Source of the DNA: Parcubacteria group bacterium
GTDB lineage: Bacteria; Patescibacteriota; Minisyncoccia; Portnoybacterales; UBA2143
Length of the DNA stretch: 48,905 bases
Direction: 5' to 3'
NCBI GenBank assembly: GCA_002685955.1
Contig: NYYU01000047.1
Coordinates: 1 to 48,905 of the forward strand
In this document: positions 27,584 through 36,053 of the stretch, piece by piece
Position numbering within the stretch: the first letter of the stretch is position 1
How the letters are laid out: each line of letters starts with the position of its first letter
Program-made: the position numbers and the translations under genes
Notes under the pieces: generated by a model
The model's database searches: none
Told to the model about the DNA's origin: nothing
What the model saw: the letters and a program-made list of their open reading frames with translations, nothing else

Positions 27584-29611
27584 ATGACTAAACAAGCAGC
27601 TAAGAAAAGAATAGCTAAATTAAGGCAGGCTATTAATCATCATAGCTATCAATATCACGTTTTAGATAAGCCGGAAATTAGCGATGCTGCCTGGGATTCA
27701 CTCAAGCATGAGCTTTATCAATTAGAACAGGTCTATCCTGATTTAATTACTCCAGATTCGCCCACTCAAAGAGTTAGCGGTCAGGCCTTGGATAAATTTA
27801 ATAAGGTGCGTCATAGGAAAAGAATGCTTTCGCTAGAAGATGTTTTTTACCTTGAAGAATTTAAAGCTTGGCAAGAACGGATTCAGAAATTAGTACCCAG
27901 TGAAAAGTTAGATTATTTCGCCGAACTTAAAATAGATGGTTTTGCTATTGCCTTGGTCTATAAAAAAGGAATCTTGGTTCAGGGATCAACCCGGGGTGAT
28001 AGCAAAGTGGGCGAAGATGTTACTTTAAATTTAAAAACAATTAATTCTATCCCATTAAAACTGGAAATCCACCAGAAACTTCCTTCAGATATTGCCGGTA
28101 AAATTAACGCTTTATTAAATCAGGGGGAAATAGAGATTCGGGGGGAAATATATATGGCCCAAAAGGTTTTTGCCGAAATTAATCAACAACGCAAAAAGCA
28201 AGGTTTGCCTTTGTACGCTAATCCTCGGAATACAGCCGCCGGCTCTATTCGTCAATTAGATCCTCAAGTAGCCGCTTCGCGCCAGCTTGATTTTCTAGCT
28301 TATGATTTAGTTACAGATTTAGGTCAGAAAACTCATCAGATTAAACATCAGCTTATTAAGGCCTTGGGCTTTCAGGTCAGTTTGGACCAGCATTGTAAAA
28401 ATCTGGATCAAGCAGTTAAGTTTTGGGAGGAAATAAAGAAAAAAAGAGAAAAACTGCCTTATCAGATTGATGGTATTGTAGTCAGTGTTAATAACAATCG
28501 GGTCTTTGATAAGTTAGGCGTGGTTGGCAAAGCGCCTCGGGGCAGTGTTGCTTTTAAATTTCCAGCTAAGGAAGTTACGACCATTATTGAAAAGATTGTT
28601 GTTCAGGTTGGTCGGACGGGCGCCTTGACCCCGGTGGCTTATCTAAAGCCAGTTCATTTAGGCGGTATTTTGATTACTCGGGCTACTTTGCATAATGCGG
28701 ATGAAATCAAAAGGTTGGATGTTCGGCTGGGCGATACGGTCATTGTTCAGCGGGCCGGTGATGTCATTCCTGATGTGGTTAAAGTAATTAAAAAATTAAG
28801 GACGGGTCGGGAAAAGAAATTCAATATGCCTAAAACCTGTCCGGTTTGTGGAGGTCCTGTTAAAAGGCCTCAAGCAGAAGTAGTTCATCGTTGTGTAAGT
28901 AAAGCATGCCGGTCAATCCAAAAACAGCAGATTGTTCATTTTGCTTCTCGCAAAGGTTTTGGAATTGAAGGTTTGGGCCCTCAGATTGTTAATCAATTAA
29001 TTGACCAGGGGTTGATTGCTAATGCGGCTGACCTTTTTTCCTTAAGTTTGGGCGATCTGATTCCCTTAGAGGGTTTTGCTGAAAAAGCCGCCCAGAATCT
29101 AGTTAAGGCGATTGAACAAAGCAAAAAAATCTCACTGGCTAAATTCATTTTTGCCTTAGGCATTCGTCATGTGGGCGAGGAAACAAGTATTGCTTTAGCT
29201 CGCTATTTTGGGAGTCTAGATAAATTAGCTAAAACTAGTTTAAAAGAGTTGTCTAGAATTGAAGATGTTGGCGAGATTGTTGCTAAAAGTATTGAGCAAT
29301 GGTTTAATAATAGGAAGCATCACGAGTTAATTAAAAGATTAATCAATTCTGGTTTAGAAATTAAGAAATTAAAACCAGTTAAGAAAAAGTTGTTAGGGAG
29401 CAGTTTTGTTTTGACCGGGGAATTGGATAGCCTGACTCGGGAACAAGCTAAAACAAAAATCAGGCAATTAGGCGGAGATGTTCCTAATTCAGTTTCTAAA
29501 AATACTGACTATCTGGTACTTGGCCAGGAGCCGGGTTCTAAGTATCAGAAAGCTCGCAAACTAGGCGTAAAAGTAATTAAAGAAAGAGAATTTTTAAGTA
29601 TAATCCAATAA
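27584..29611 (+). CDS. ligA: NAD-dependent DNA ligase
   Basis: YFAELKIDGFAIALVYKKG, SIRQLDPQVAASRQLDFLAYDL, zinc finger CPVCGGPVKRPQAEVVHRCVSKAC, BRCT domain; start 27584 (MTKQAAKKR) preferred. Confidence 0.97.
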   Translation: MTKQAAKKRIAKLRQAINHHSYQYHVLDKPEISDAAWDSLKHELYQLEQVYPDLITPDSPTQRVSGQALDKFNKVRHRKRMLSLEDVFYLEEFKAWQERIQKLVPSEKLDYFAELKIDGFAIALVYKKGILVQGSTRGDSKVGEDVTLNLKTINSIPLKLEIHQKLPSDIAGKINALLNQGEIEIRGEIYMAQKVFAEINQQRKKQGLPLYANPRNTAAGSIRQLDPQVAASRQLDFLAYDLVTDLGQKTHQIKHQLIKALGFQVSLDQHCKNLDQAVKFWEEIKKKREKLPYQIDGIVVSVNNNRVFDKLGVVGKAPRGSVAFKFPAKEVTTIIEKIVVQVGRTGALTPVAYLKPVHLGGILITRATLHNADEIKRLDVRLGDTVIVQRAGDVIPDVVKVIKKLRTGREKKFNMPKTCPVCGGPVKRPQAEVVHRCVSKACRSIQKQQIVHFASRKGFGIEGLGPQIVNQLIDQGLIANAADLFSLSLGDLIPLEGFAEKAAQNLVKAIEQSKKISLAKFIFALGIRHVGEETSIALARYFGSLDKLAKTSLKELSRIEDVGEIVAKSIEQWFNNRKHHELIKRLINSGLEIKKLKPVKKKLLGSSFVLTGELDSLTREQAKTKIRQLGGDVPNSVSKNTDYLVLGQEPGSKYQKARKLGVKVIKEREFLSIIQ

Positions 29612-29613
29612 AT

Positions 29614-29892
29614 ATGATTGATGTAAAACATATTGCTAAACTTGCTCGGTTAGGCCTTAGCAAAAAAGAAGAAAAAAAGTTTAAAAGCGAACTTGCGTCT
29701 ATTTTGGAATTTGTTAATAAATTAGAAGAGGTTAAAGTTGATAAGGTTAAGCCAACCGCTCAAGTAACTGGCTTGGAAAATACAACTCGTTCAGACCAAG
29801 GGCAGAAAAAAAACCAGCCGGAAGTAGATAAGTTGTTGGATTTGGCCCCTCAAACTAAAGATAACTATATTAAAGTAAAGGCCGTGTTATAA
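29614..29892 (+). CDS. gatC: Asp/Glu-tRNA amidotransferase subunit C
   Basis: VKHIAKLARLGLSKKEEKKFKSELASILEFVNKLEEV. Confidence 0.93.
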   Translation: MIDVKHIAKLARLGLSKKEEKKFKSELASILEFVNKLEEVKVDKVKPTAQVTGLENTTRSDQGQKKNQPEVDKLLDLAPQTKDNYIKVKAVL

Positions 29893-31310
29893 TGGAGCTA
29901 AATAAATTAACCATTAAACAAGCTCATCAAGGGTTGATTAAGAAAGAGTATTCAGCTTTTGAATTGGCTGAGGCGGCTTTAACTCAGATTAGAAAGCATG
30001 ACCAGCTTAATGCTTATTTAACCATTACTGATGAATTAGCTTTAAACCAGGCTCGGAAAGTAGATAAGAAAATCGCCAACCAGGAAGAAATCGGTCTCTT
30101 AGCTGGCATTCCCGTGTCAGTTAAAGATGCTATTTTAGTTGAAGGGATTAAATGTACTGGTGGTTCAAAAATCCTGGAAAACTATATTGCTCCTTATGAC
30201 GCTACCGTTATTAAAAGATTGAAAAAGGCTGATGCGGTTATTGTTGGCAAGACTAATTTAGATGAATTTACCATGGGCGGTTCCGGAGAAAATTCTGCTT
30301 TTGGGCCAACTAAAAATCCTCATGATTTAGCCAGAGTGCCCGGAGGCAGCTCCAGCGGTTCAGCCGCGGCCGTAGCAACTGATAGTTGTGTTTATTCTTT
30401 AGGGTCAGATACGGGCGGTTCTATCCGCCAGCCAGCTAGTTTTTGCGGGGTAGTTGGTTTAAGTCCAAGCTATGGCCGGGTTTCTCGCTATGGTTTAATG
30501 GCTCATGCTTCTTCTTTAGACCAAATCGGCCCTTTAACTAAAACCGTAGAGGATGCTAAGCTAGTTTTTGAAGCGATTCAGGGTAAGGATGATAAAGATT
30601 CTACCAGCATAGACAAAGAATACGAAGTGCAAAATACGAGCTACGAGCTACGAGATACGAAGATCGGTGTGCCTAAGGAATATTTTGTTGGAGGGATTGA
30701 TTCTCAAGTAGAAAAATTAGTTAGAAAAGCCATCGCTCAATATGAGAAAATGGGCGCTCAGATTGTGGAAGTCAGTTTGCCTCATACTGAGTATGCGGTG
30801 CCTTGCTACTATATCATCGGCCCGGCTGAAATATCGGCTAATCTAGCTCGTTATGACGGGATAAAATATGGCTTGTCAGAAAAAGCTGATAATCTTTTAC
30901 AAGGATATTTAAGAACTCGTCAAAAAGGATTCGGTTATGAAGTTCAACGGAGGATTATGATGGGTACCTATGTTTTATCAGCTGGCTATTATGACGCCTA
31001 TTATCTTAAAGCCCAGAAAGTAAGGACTTTGATTAAACAGGATTTTGTTAAAGCTTTTGAAAAAGTTGATGTTTTGATGACGCCGGTGGCGTCCACTCCA
31101 GCCTTTAAACTCGGTGAAAAAATGGATGATCCAATAGAAATGTATCTGGCTGATATTTATACTATCCCGGCCAAATTAGCCGGTTTGCCGGCTATTTCTA
31201 TTCCTTGCGGCCAGATTGGTAAGCTGCCAGTTGGTTTACAAATTATTGGTAATCAATTTGAAGATGAACAAGCGCTCCAAGTCGGGCAAGTTTACGAAAA
31301 TCTTTCTTAA
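29892..31310 (+). CDS. gatA: Asp/Glu-tRNA amidotransferase subunit A
   Basis: GIPVSVKDAILVEGIKCTGGSKIL...RVPGGSSSGSAAAVATDSCVYSLGSDTGGSIRQPASFCGVVG. Confidence 0.97.
   Translation: MELNKLTIKQAHQGLIKKEYSAFELAEAALTQIRKHDQLNAYLTITDELALNQARKVDKKIANQEEIGLLAGIPVSVKDAILVEGIKCTGGSKILENYIAPYDATVIKRLKKADAVIVGKTNLDEFTMGGSGENSAFGPTKNPHDLARVPGGSSSGSAAAVATDSCVYSLGSDTGGSIRQPASFCGVVGLSPSYGRVSRYGLMAHASSLDQIGPLTKTVEDAKLVFEAIQGKDDKDSTSIDKEYEVQNTSYELRDTKIGVPKEYFVGGIDSQVEKLVRKAIAQYEKMGAQIVEVSLPHTEYAVPCYYIIGPAEISANLARYDGIKYGLSEKADNLLQGYLRTRQKGFGYEVQRRIMMGTYVLSAGYYDAYYLKAQKVRTLIKQDFVKAFEKVDVLMTPVASTPAFKLGEKMDDPIEMYLADIYTIPAKLAGLPAISIPCGQIGKLPVGLQIIGNQFEDEQALQVGQVYENLS
30629..30662 (+). repeat. Family F TACGAG-type repeat inside gatA
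   Basis: tgcaaaatacgagctacgagctacgagatacgaa, translated QNTSYELRDTK. Confidence 0.7.
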
Positions 31311-31319
31311 GATGTATTT

Positions 31320-31874
31320 ATGGATTTACTTTTAGCTGATATTAAAAAGGGGTTAATTGGGGCTTACGATTCTTTGTATTCCTACCTTATTTCAATTGAT
31401 TGGCCTCAAACTATTTCTATTTTAAGAATTCTTTCTTTGATTATTTCTTTTTTCTTCTTAATATCAATTATTCTTTTAATTTTTAAGATTAGAAAAAACA
31501 TTCAAAAATCTCTAGAAATGATTGTTGAAAGCGTTGCGGCGCCTGGTTTGCCTAAAAAAGTTATTAGCCAGCAATGGCAATCAGTCGTAGCTAGATTAGA
31601 GAGCGAAGATGAAGCGGGGTATAAGCTGGCCGTGATTGAAGCAGATAAGATTTTTGATAATTTACTTAAAAAGATGGGCTATCAAGGAGAAGATATGGGC
31701 GAGCGTTTAAAGCAAATCACTCCGGCTCAAATAGCTAATATTGATCAAGTTTGGCAGGCCCATAAAGTTCGCAACCGATTGGCTCATGAACCTGATTTTC
31801 AATTAAAGCGGCACGAAGCCAAACGAGTCATTGAAATTTATCAAAGAGCTTTTGAAGATTTAGAAGTAATTTAA
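31320..31874 (+). CDS. Membrane-anchored hypothetical protein
   Basis: One strong TM followed by a helical cytosolic domain (VWQAHKVRNRLAHEPDFQLKRHEAKRVIEIYQRAFEDL). Confidence 0.7.
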   Translation: MDLLLADIKKGLIGAYDSLYSYLISIDWPQTISILRILSLIISFFFLISIILLIFKIRKNIQKSLEMIVESVAAPGLPKKVISQQWQSVVARLESEDEAGYKLAVIEADKIFDNLLKKMGYQGEDMGERLKQITPAQIANIDQVWQAHKVRNRLAHEPDFQLKRHEAKRVIEIYQRAFEDLEVI

Positions 31875-31885
31875 ATTAAAAAAAT

Positions 31886-33304
31886 ATGCAGCAAACAAAA
31901 GCAATCTTTATTTTAATAATCCTGGTTTTATTCTTAATATTAATCGCATCTAATCAGGCTAAGGTCTGGGGCGGTGATGCTTATTTACCCAAAGCCGACT
32001 TAATTAAAGGCAGTACTCCCCAAGTATATATTTTAGAAAATGGAGTTCGTCATTGGATTCCTGATCCGGAAACTTTTGATCATTTTAGATTTAAGTGGCA
32101 GAATATTAAAACTTATTCTAATTCGGTTGTGGCCGGCTATCCTTTGGGAGAGGATTGGGATAAGTATGATGATTATCCCGAAGGGTCTCTTTTAAGGGGT
32201 TCCGGTTCAGCTGTTTATTTGATTGAATTAGGTAAGCGTCGCTGGATTCCTAACCCAGCCACTTTTGAGGGTAATAATTTTGGCTGGAGATATATTATTG
32301 ATATTGATCAAGATGATTTAGAAAATATTGATCAAGGGGATAATTTGACTTTATCAGAGTCAAACAGATATCCAGAAACCGCCATTTTGGGTGGACCAAA
32401 CCAGAATGAGATTTTGGATAATGGGCGAGTTGAATTTAGATATACCGGGACTAATCCTTTAGGAGAAAATAGCGAGCTTGATTTTGAAACTTATTTAGCT
32501 GGTCATGATACTGATTGGATTAATCAAGGCGCTGATTATACTGAAGAGTATGGTTTAGAAGAGGGTGGTCAATATACTTTTTTTGTCCGGTCTAAGAATG
32601 AGCAAGGATATTATGACCCCAGTCCAGCTTCGGTTAGCTTTCAATTAGGTGTTTCTGCTTACTATCAGAAAGTGGAAATCAGCAATGTTAATGCCAAGGA
32701 AAGTAATTTTACCGATGATTATTTAGAATTACGCAACGATGGAGACGAAACAATTAATATTACTGGTTGGACCTTATCCAGCGATACGGAAACAAAGACT
32801 TTTTCTAAGGCAATTAAGAGGTTGAAATATCCTTTTTCTAGCGGTACTGAAGTCAATATTGAATTAGCTGATGGAGATCAAGCGGTTGTTTCAATGGGGG
32901 TAAGTCCGGATGGAATTAATTTTTTGACTAATAAATGTACTGGTTATTTAGATCAATCAGATCAATATGATCCTTCTTTGGATGAACATTGTCCTGATTT
33001 AATCAATTCAGAATACGATCATTTATCAAATGCTTGTCAGAGCTTTATTAATAATTTAAGCAGCTGCGAAATACCGGATTATTCTGATGATTTAGTGATT
33101 ATCATTGATAGCGAATGTACTGGATTCTTAAATGAGACATTTAATTATGGTCAATGTTATTCAGATTATTATCAGGATATAGATTTTCTTGAGGATGAAT
33201 GGCGGATTTTTCTAAATATGTCGATTGACTTTTTGGATGATGATAACGATACCATTATTCTAAAAGACAAATCTGGCTTGGTGGTTGATCGATATTCTTA
33301 TTAA
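31886..33304 (+). CDS. Secreted protein with two KGST..VYILE.G.RRWIP repeats and a lamin-tail-like domain
   Basis: N-terminal signal/TM; LIKGSTPQVYILENGVRHWIPDPETF and LLRGSGSAVYLIELGKRRWIPNPATF; EISNVNAKESNFTDDYLELRNDGDETINITGWTLSSD. Confidence 0.75.
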   Translation: MQQTKAIFILIILVLFLILIASNQAKVWGGDAYLPKADLIKGSTPQVYILENGVRHWIPDPETFDHFRFKWQNIKTYSNSVVAGYPLGEDWDKYDDYPEGSLLRGSGSAVYLIELGKRRWIPNPATFEGNNFGWRYIIDIDQDDLENIDQGDNLTLSESNRYPETAILGGPNQNEILDNGRVEFRYTGTNPLGENSELDFETYLAGHDTDWINQGADYTEEYGLEEGGQYTFFVRSKNEQGYYDPSPASVSFQLGVSAYYQKVEISNVNAKESNFTDDYLELRNDGDETINITGWTLSSDTETKTFSKAIKRLKYPFSSGTEVNIELADGDQAVVSMGVSPDGINFLTNKCTGYLDQSDQYDPSLDEHCPDLINSEYDHLSNACQSFINNLSSCEIPDYSDDLVIIIDSECTGFLNETFNYGQCYSDYYQDIDFLEDEWRIFLNMSIDFLDDDNDTIILKDKSGLVVDRYSY

Positions 33305-33319
33305 TTCTATAATGAAAAT

Positions 33320-33931
33320 ATGAATAAGATTTTAAAAATAGCTGGGTTAATCTTTTTAATCATTTTAGCAGTTTTTGCTATTAGGTTTTTGATTGGCGGA
33401 AGTGAAGATGATTGGATTTGTCTTGATGATCAATGGGTTAAACATGGCGCGCCTAGTAATGCGCCGCCTGAAACGGGCTGTGGAGAGATTAATAGTTTTG
33501 CTGATTGCGCTAAAGCCGGTTATCCAGTCATGGAAAGCTATCCTAGGCAGTGTCGAGCTTCTGGAGACAAGGTATTTGTTGAAGATATTGGCAATGAGAT
33601 GGAAAAAATGGATTTGATTATTATCAGTTATCCTCGGCCCAATCAAGCGATAGAAAGTCCTTTGGATATAGAGGGGCAGGCTAGGGGCTCATGGTTTTTT
33701 GAAGGAGACTTTCCAGTTGTTTTAACGGATTGGGATGGTTTAATTATTGCTGAAGGATATGCCATGGCTCAAGGTAATTGGATGACTGAAGATTTTGTAG
33801 AATTTAAAGCAAGGTTTGATTTTAAAAAGCCTCAATTATATGATAACGGAACTTTGATTTTAAGAAGAGATAATCCTTCTGGATTGCCTGAGAATGATGA
33901 TGCGCTGGAAGTGCCAATATTTTTTAAATAA
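33320..33931 (+). CDS. Gmad2-type immunoglobulin-like domain membrane/secreted protein
   Basis: IISYPRPNQAIESPLDIEGQARGSWFFEGDFPVVLTDWDGLIIAEGYA. Confidence 0.7.
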   Translation: MNKILKIAGLIFLIILAVFAIRFLIGGSEDDWICLDDQWVKHGAPSNAPPETGCGEINSFADCAKAGYPVMESYPRQCRASGDKVFVEDIGNEMEKMDLIIISYPRPNQAIESPLDIEGQARGSWFFEGDFPVVLTDWDGLIIAEGYAMAQGNWMTEDFVEFKARFDFKKPQLYDNGTLILRRDNPSGLPENDDALEVPIFFK

Positions 33932-33954
33932 GGTTTAGTGAGCATTTCTATTTT

Positions 33955-33982
33955 AAAAGGCCAGTTAATACTGGCTTTTTTG
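33955..33982 (+). terminator. Rho-independent terminator
   Basis: AAAGGCCAGT-taat-ACTGGCTTTTTTG. Confidence 0.75.
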
Positions 33983-34178
33983 TTTTAGAAAATATTAATT
34001 TAGAACCTTTTACTTTATCTGTTTTTTTAAATATTGATTAGCTTGTTTTTGAAAAAAATCGCCAGTTTGGCGGCTTTTTAATGCGGGGTTACTCGGCCTG
34101 CCCGCCATGCTAGCGCAAGCGTTGCAGGCGGGGATAATCCTCCAAAGGCGGACAAGTAGGAAAACTTTTAGGGAAAAG

Positions 34179-34442
34179 TTATTTTATAAAAAGTTCCTTA
34201 GCAATATATTGTTTAATTAGAGATTGATATGGCACTTGCAAGGCGTTAGCTCTTTCTTTAAGGCGGACTAAAATATATTCTGGCAGTCTAATAGAGATAG
34301 AGCGAGAGCTTGGTTTTAAGTTACTAAAAGAAACTGATTCAAAATCATCAGCTTTAAAATATTCGTTAAGATTAACTTTAGACCAAAAATCTCTTTCTTG
34401 ATCTTCATTTTTAAATTTTGGAATCTTAAGTTTTTTGTTCAT
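34179..34442 (-). CDS. CopG/BrnA-like antitoxin
   Basis: PKFKNEDQERDFWSKVNLNEYFK...RSISIRLPEYILVRLKERANALQVPYQSLIKQYIAKEL. Confidence 0.75.
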   Translation of the reverse strand: MNKKLKIPKFKNEDQERDFWSKVNLNEYFKADDFESVSFSNLKPSSRSISIRLPEYILVRLKERANALQVPYQSLIKQYIAKELFIK

Positions 34443-34494
34443 ATAAGTGTTTTTCTTTTTTATTTAAGCTTCGAGCCGAGTTTTCTTTTTAATA

Positions 34495-35058
34495 TTAATG
34501 ATTTTTAGTGATACATTTTCTGATACTCTTTAGACCCGGACGATAACCCTTTAATGTCGAGACTTTCATAGTGGGAGCATTAATTGATGGTGGCTCCCAT
34601 TTTCCAGCAGGTAAAAACTCACCAGTTTTTTTGAAATGAGTAACTCTATTATCACCGTGGTAAAATTCTCTTTTGGGGTCATCTAATCCTCTCTTTAAAT
34701 GACGTTTTGCAGCTATTTGAGCATCAACAATGCAGATGATAATGAAAATGTCAGCATACTTTTTAAATTCAGTAATTTCTGGTTTCCATACTTTATGTTG
34801 AAACGCGGCTTCAGCAATTACAGAGACATTATTTGATAAAAGAAACTTAATGTTCTTGAAAAATATTCCTGTTGCAATTTTATTAGTTTCTTTTGGAAGT
34901 TTATCGTGTTTAATGTTAAATGTGCTTACATAACCTTCTTTTATTTCATCGCGATTTACAACTGGAAAATAAATAAGTTTACTCAGCTCTTTGGAAAGTG
35001 TGGTTTTACCTGAACCTGGTCGACCTGTAATAATGATTAATTTTGGTTTATGTTTCAT
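34495..35058 (-). CDS. P-loop ATPase/kinase (AAA_33 or zeta-toxin-like)
   Basis: LIIITGRPGSGKTTLSKELSKLIYFPVVNRDEIKEGYV...VSVIAEAAFQ. Confidence 0.75.
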   Translation of the reverse strand: MKHKPKLIIITGRPGSGKTTLSKELSKLIYFPVVNRDEIKEGYVSTFNIKHDKLPKETNKIATGIFFKNIKFLLSNNVSVIAEAAFQHKVWKPEITEFKKYADIFIIICIVDAQIAAKRHLKRGLDDPKREFYHGDNRVTHFKKTGEFLPAGKWEPPSINAPTMKVSTLKGYRPGLKSIRKCITKNH

Positions 35059-35121
35059 ATTTTAATTATACCACCGAAAATAAAAATCTCCCAATCAAGG
35101 GGAGGTTTTTATCTCATCTGG

Positions 35122-35197
35122 CGGGGATGATGGGATTTGAACCCATGATCTCCTGCGTGACAAGCAGGCGCATTGGACCGGACTATGCTACATCCCC
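35122..35197 (-). tRNA. tRNA-Asp(GTC)
   Basis: Reverse complement GGGGATG...CCTGC-TTGTCAC-GCAGG...TTCAAAT...CATCCCC. Confidence 0.92.
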
Positions 35198-35204
35198 ATT
35201 TCAG

Positions 35205-35277
35205 TAGCGGCGGAGGGATTTGAACCCCCGACCCATCGGTTATGATCCGATCGCTCTAACCACTGAGCTACGCCGCC
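35205..35277 (-). tRNA. tRNA-Met(CAT), probably elongator
   Basis: Reverse complement GGCGGCGTAGCTCAGTGGTTAGAGC...ATCGG-ATCATAA-CCGAT...GGGGG-TTCAAAT-CCCTC-CGCCGCT. Confidence 0.88.
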
Positions 35278-35287
35278 ATTTTAATTA

Positions 35288-35971
35288 TTAATACTTTTTT
35301 CTTTGTGCAAGAGCATTAATTAATCCATGAATTTTGTGTTGTAAATCTGAGCTTTTACGTATTCTTATATGTAAAGTTCCGTAATAATTATCGTGATTTT
35401 TATAGATTTTTTTATTTTTAACTTTTCTTAAAGTAACTTTGGTAAATTGATTTTCTGGAATATTAGTTATTCTTGACCAATATTTTTCTACTTTTTTGAC
35501 TCTATTTTTATGTATCTGATTTATACCTACGTGTAACGATAATCTTTTTTTATCAATATTTAATATATTTTTAAACCAGAATATTATAAATTTTATCATT
35601 TTTGGATCAGAGTTTCCAAAGCCAGAAATATGCCATTTTCTATTTCCTTCGCCCCAATATAATGCTATTCCAGCTATTAATATATCTTTTCTGCTTAATT
35701 TTTTAATTTGATCAAACCCTTCTTTTTCAAGCTCTTTTACTTTTTTTAAATATTTCTTTCTTTGTATTTTAGCTCCTTTTATTCTTCCTTTGTATCCTCC
35801 CTTCAGTTGTTTTTCATCGAGTAGCGCTATCTGATTTCTTGTGAGTTGAATATCTCTACACCAAATACTTACACTGCTTTTTGATACCTTAAGTTTTTTA
35901 GCAATTTCCTTTATGCTTTGTCCTTTCTGACGTAATCCTCTAGCTTTAATTTTCTCTTTAAATTTTGCCAT
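35288..35971 (-). CDS. HTH protein with LAGLIDADG-reminiscent C-terminal domain (possible free-standing homing endonuclease)
   Basis: HTH KGQSIKEIAKKLKVSKSSVSIWCRDI; DILIAGIALYWGEGNRKWHISGFGNSDPKMIKFIIFWFKNIL; strong SD TAGGAGGTTTATTTATG. Confidence 0.55.
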   Translation of the reverse strand: MAKFKEKIKARGLRQKGQSIKEIAKKLKVSKSSVSIWCRDIQLTRNQIALLDEKQLKGGYKGRIKGAKIQRKKYLKKVKELEKEGFDQIKKLSRKDILIAGIALYWGEGNRKWHISGFGNSDPKMIKFIIFWFKNILNIDKKRLSLHVGINQIHKNRVKKVEKYWSRITNIPENQFTKVTLRKVKNKKIYKNHDNYYGTLHIRIRKSSDLQHKIHGLINALAQRKKY

Positions 35972-35976
35972 AAATA

Positions 35977-36031
35977 AACCTCCTATTATTAGATATATTT
36001 ATATTATACAGGAGGTTCGAAAATTATTCAA
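35977..36031 (-). promoter_or_regulatory. SD-sequestering inverted repeat with promoter in its loop
   Basis: AACCTCCT (36017-36010)...AGGAGGTT (35984-35977); -35 TTGAAT 36031-36026, 17-bp spacer, -10 TATAAT 36008-36003. Confidence 0.65.
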
Positions 36032-36053
36032 TTGTTAACTGTGCATAATTTTG

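Noticed and set aside
35205-35277. tRNA with CAT anticodon read as the initiator tRNA
   Set aside because: The 1:72 position is a G-U pair and the D-arm is elongator-like; the intron-containing tRNA at 36054 has the initiator 1:72 mismatch and GGAGC D-stem. tRNA-Ile2 cannot be fully excluded.
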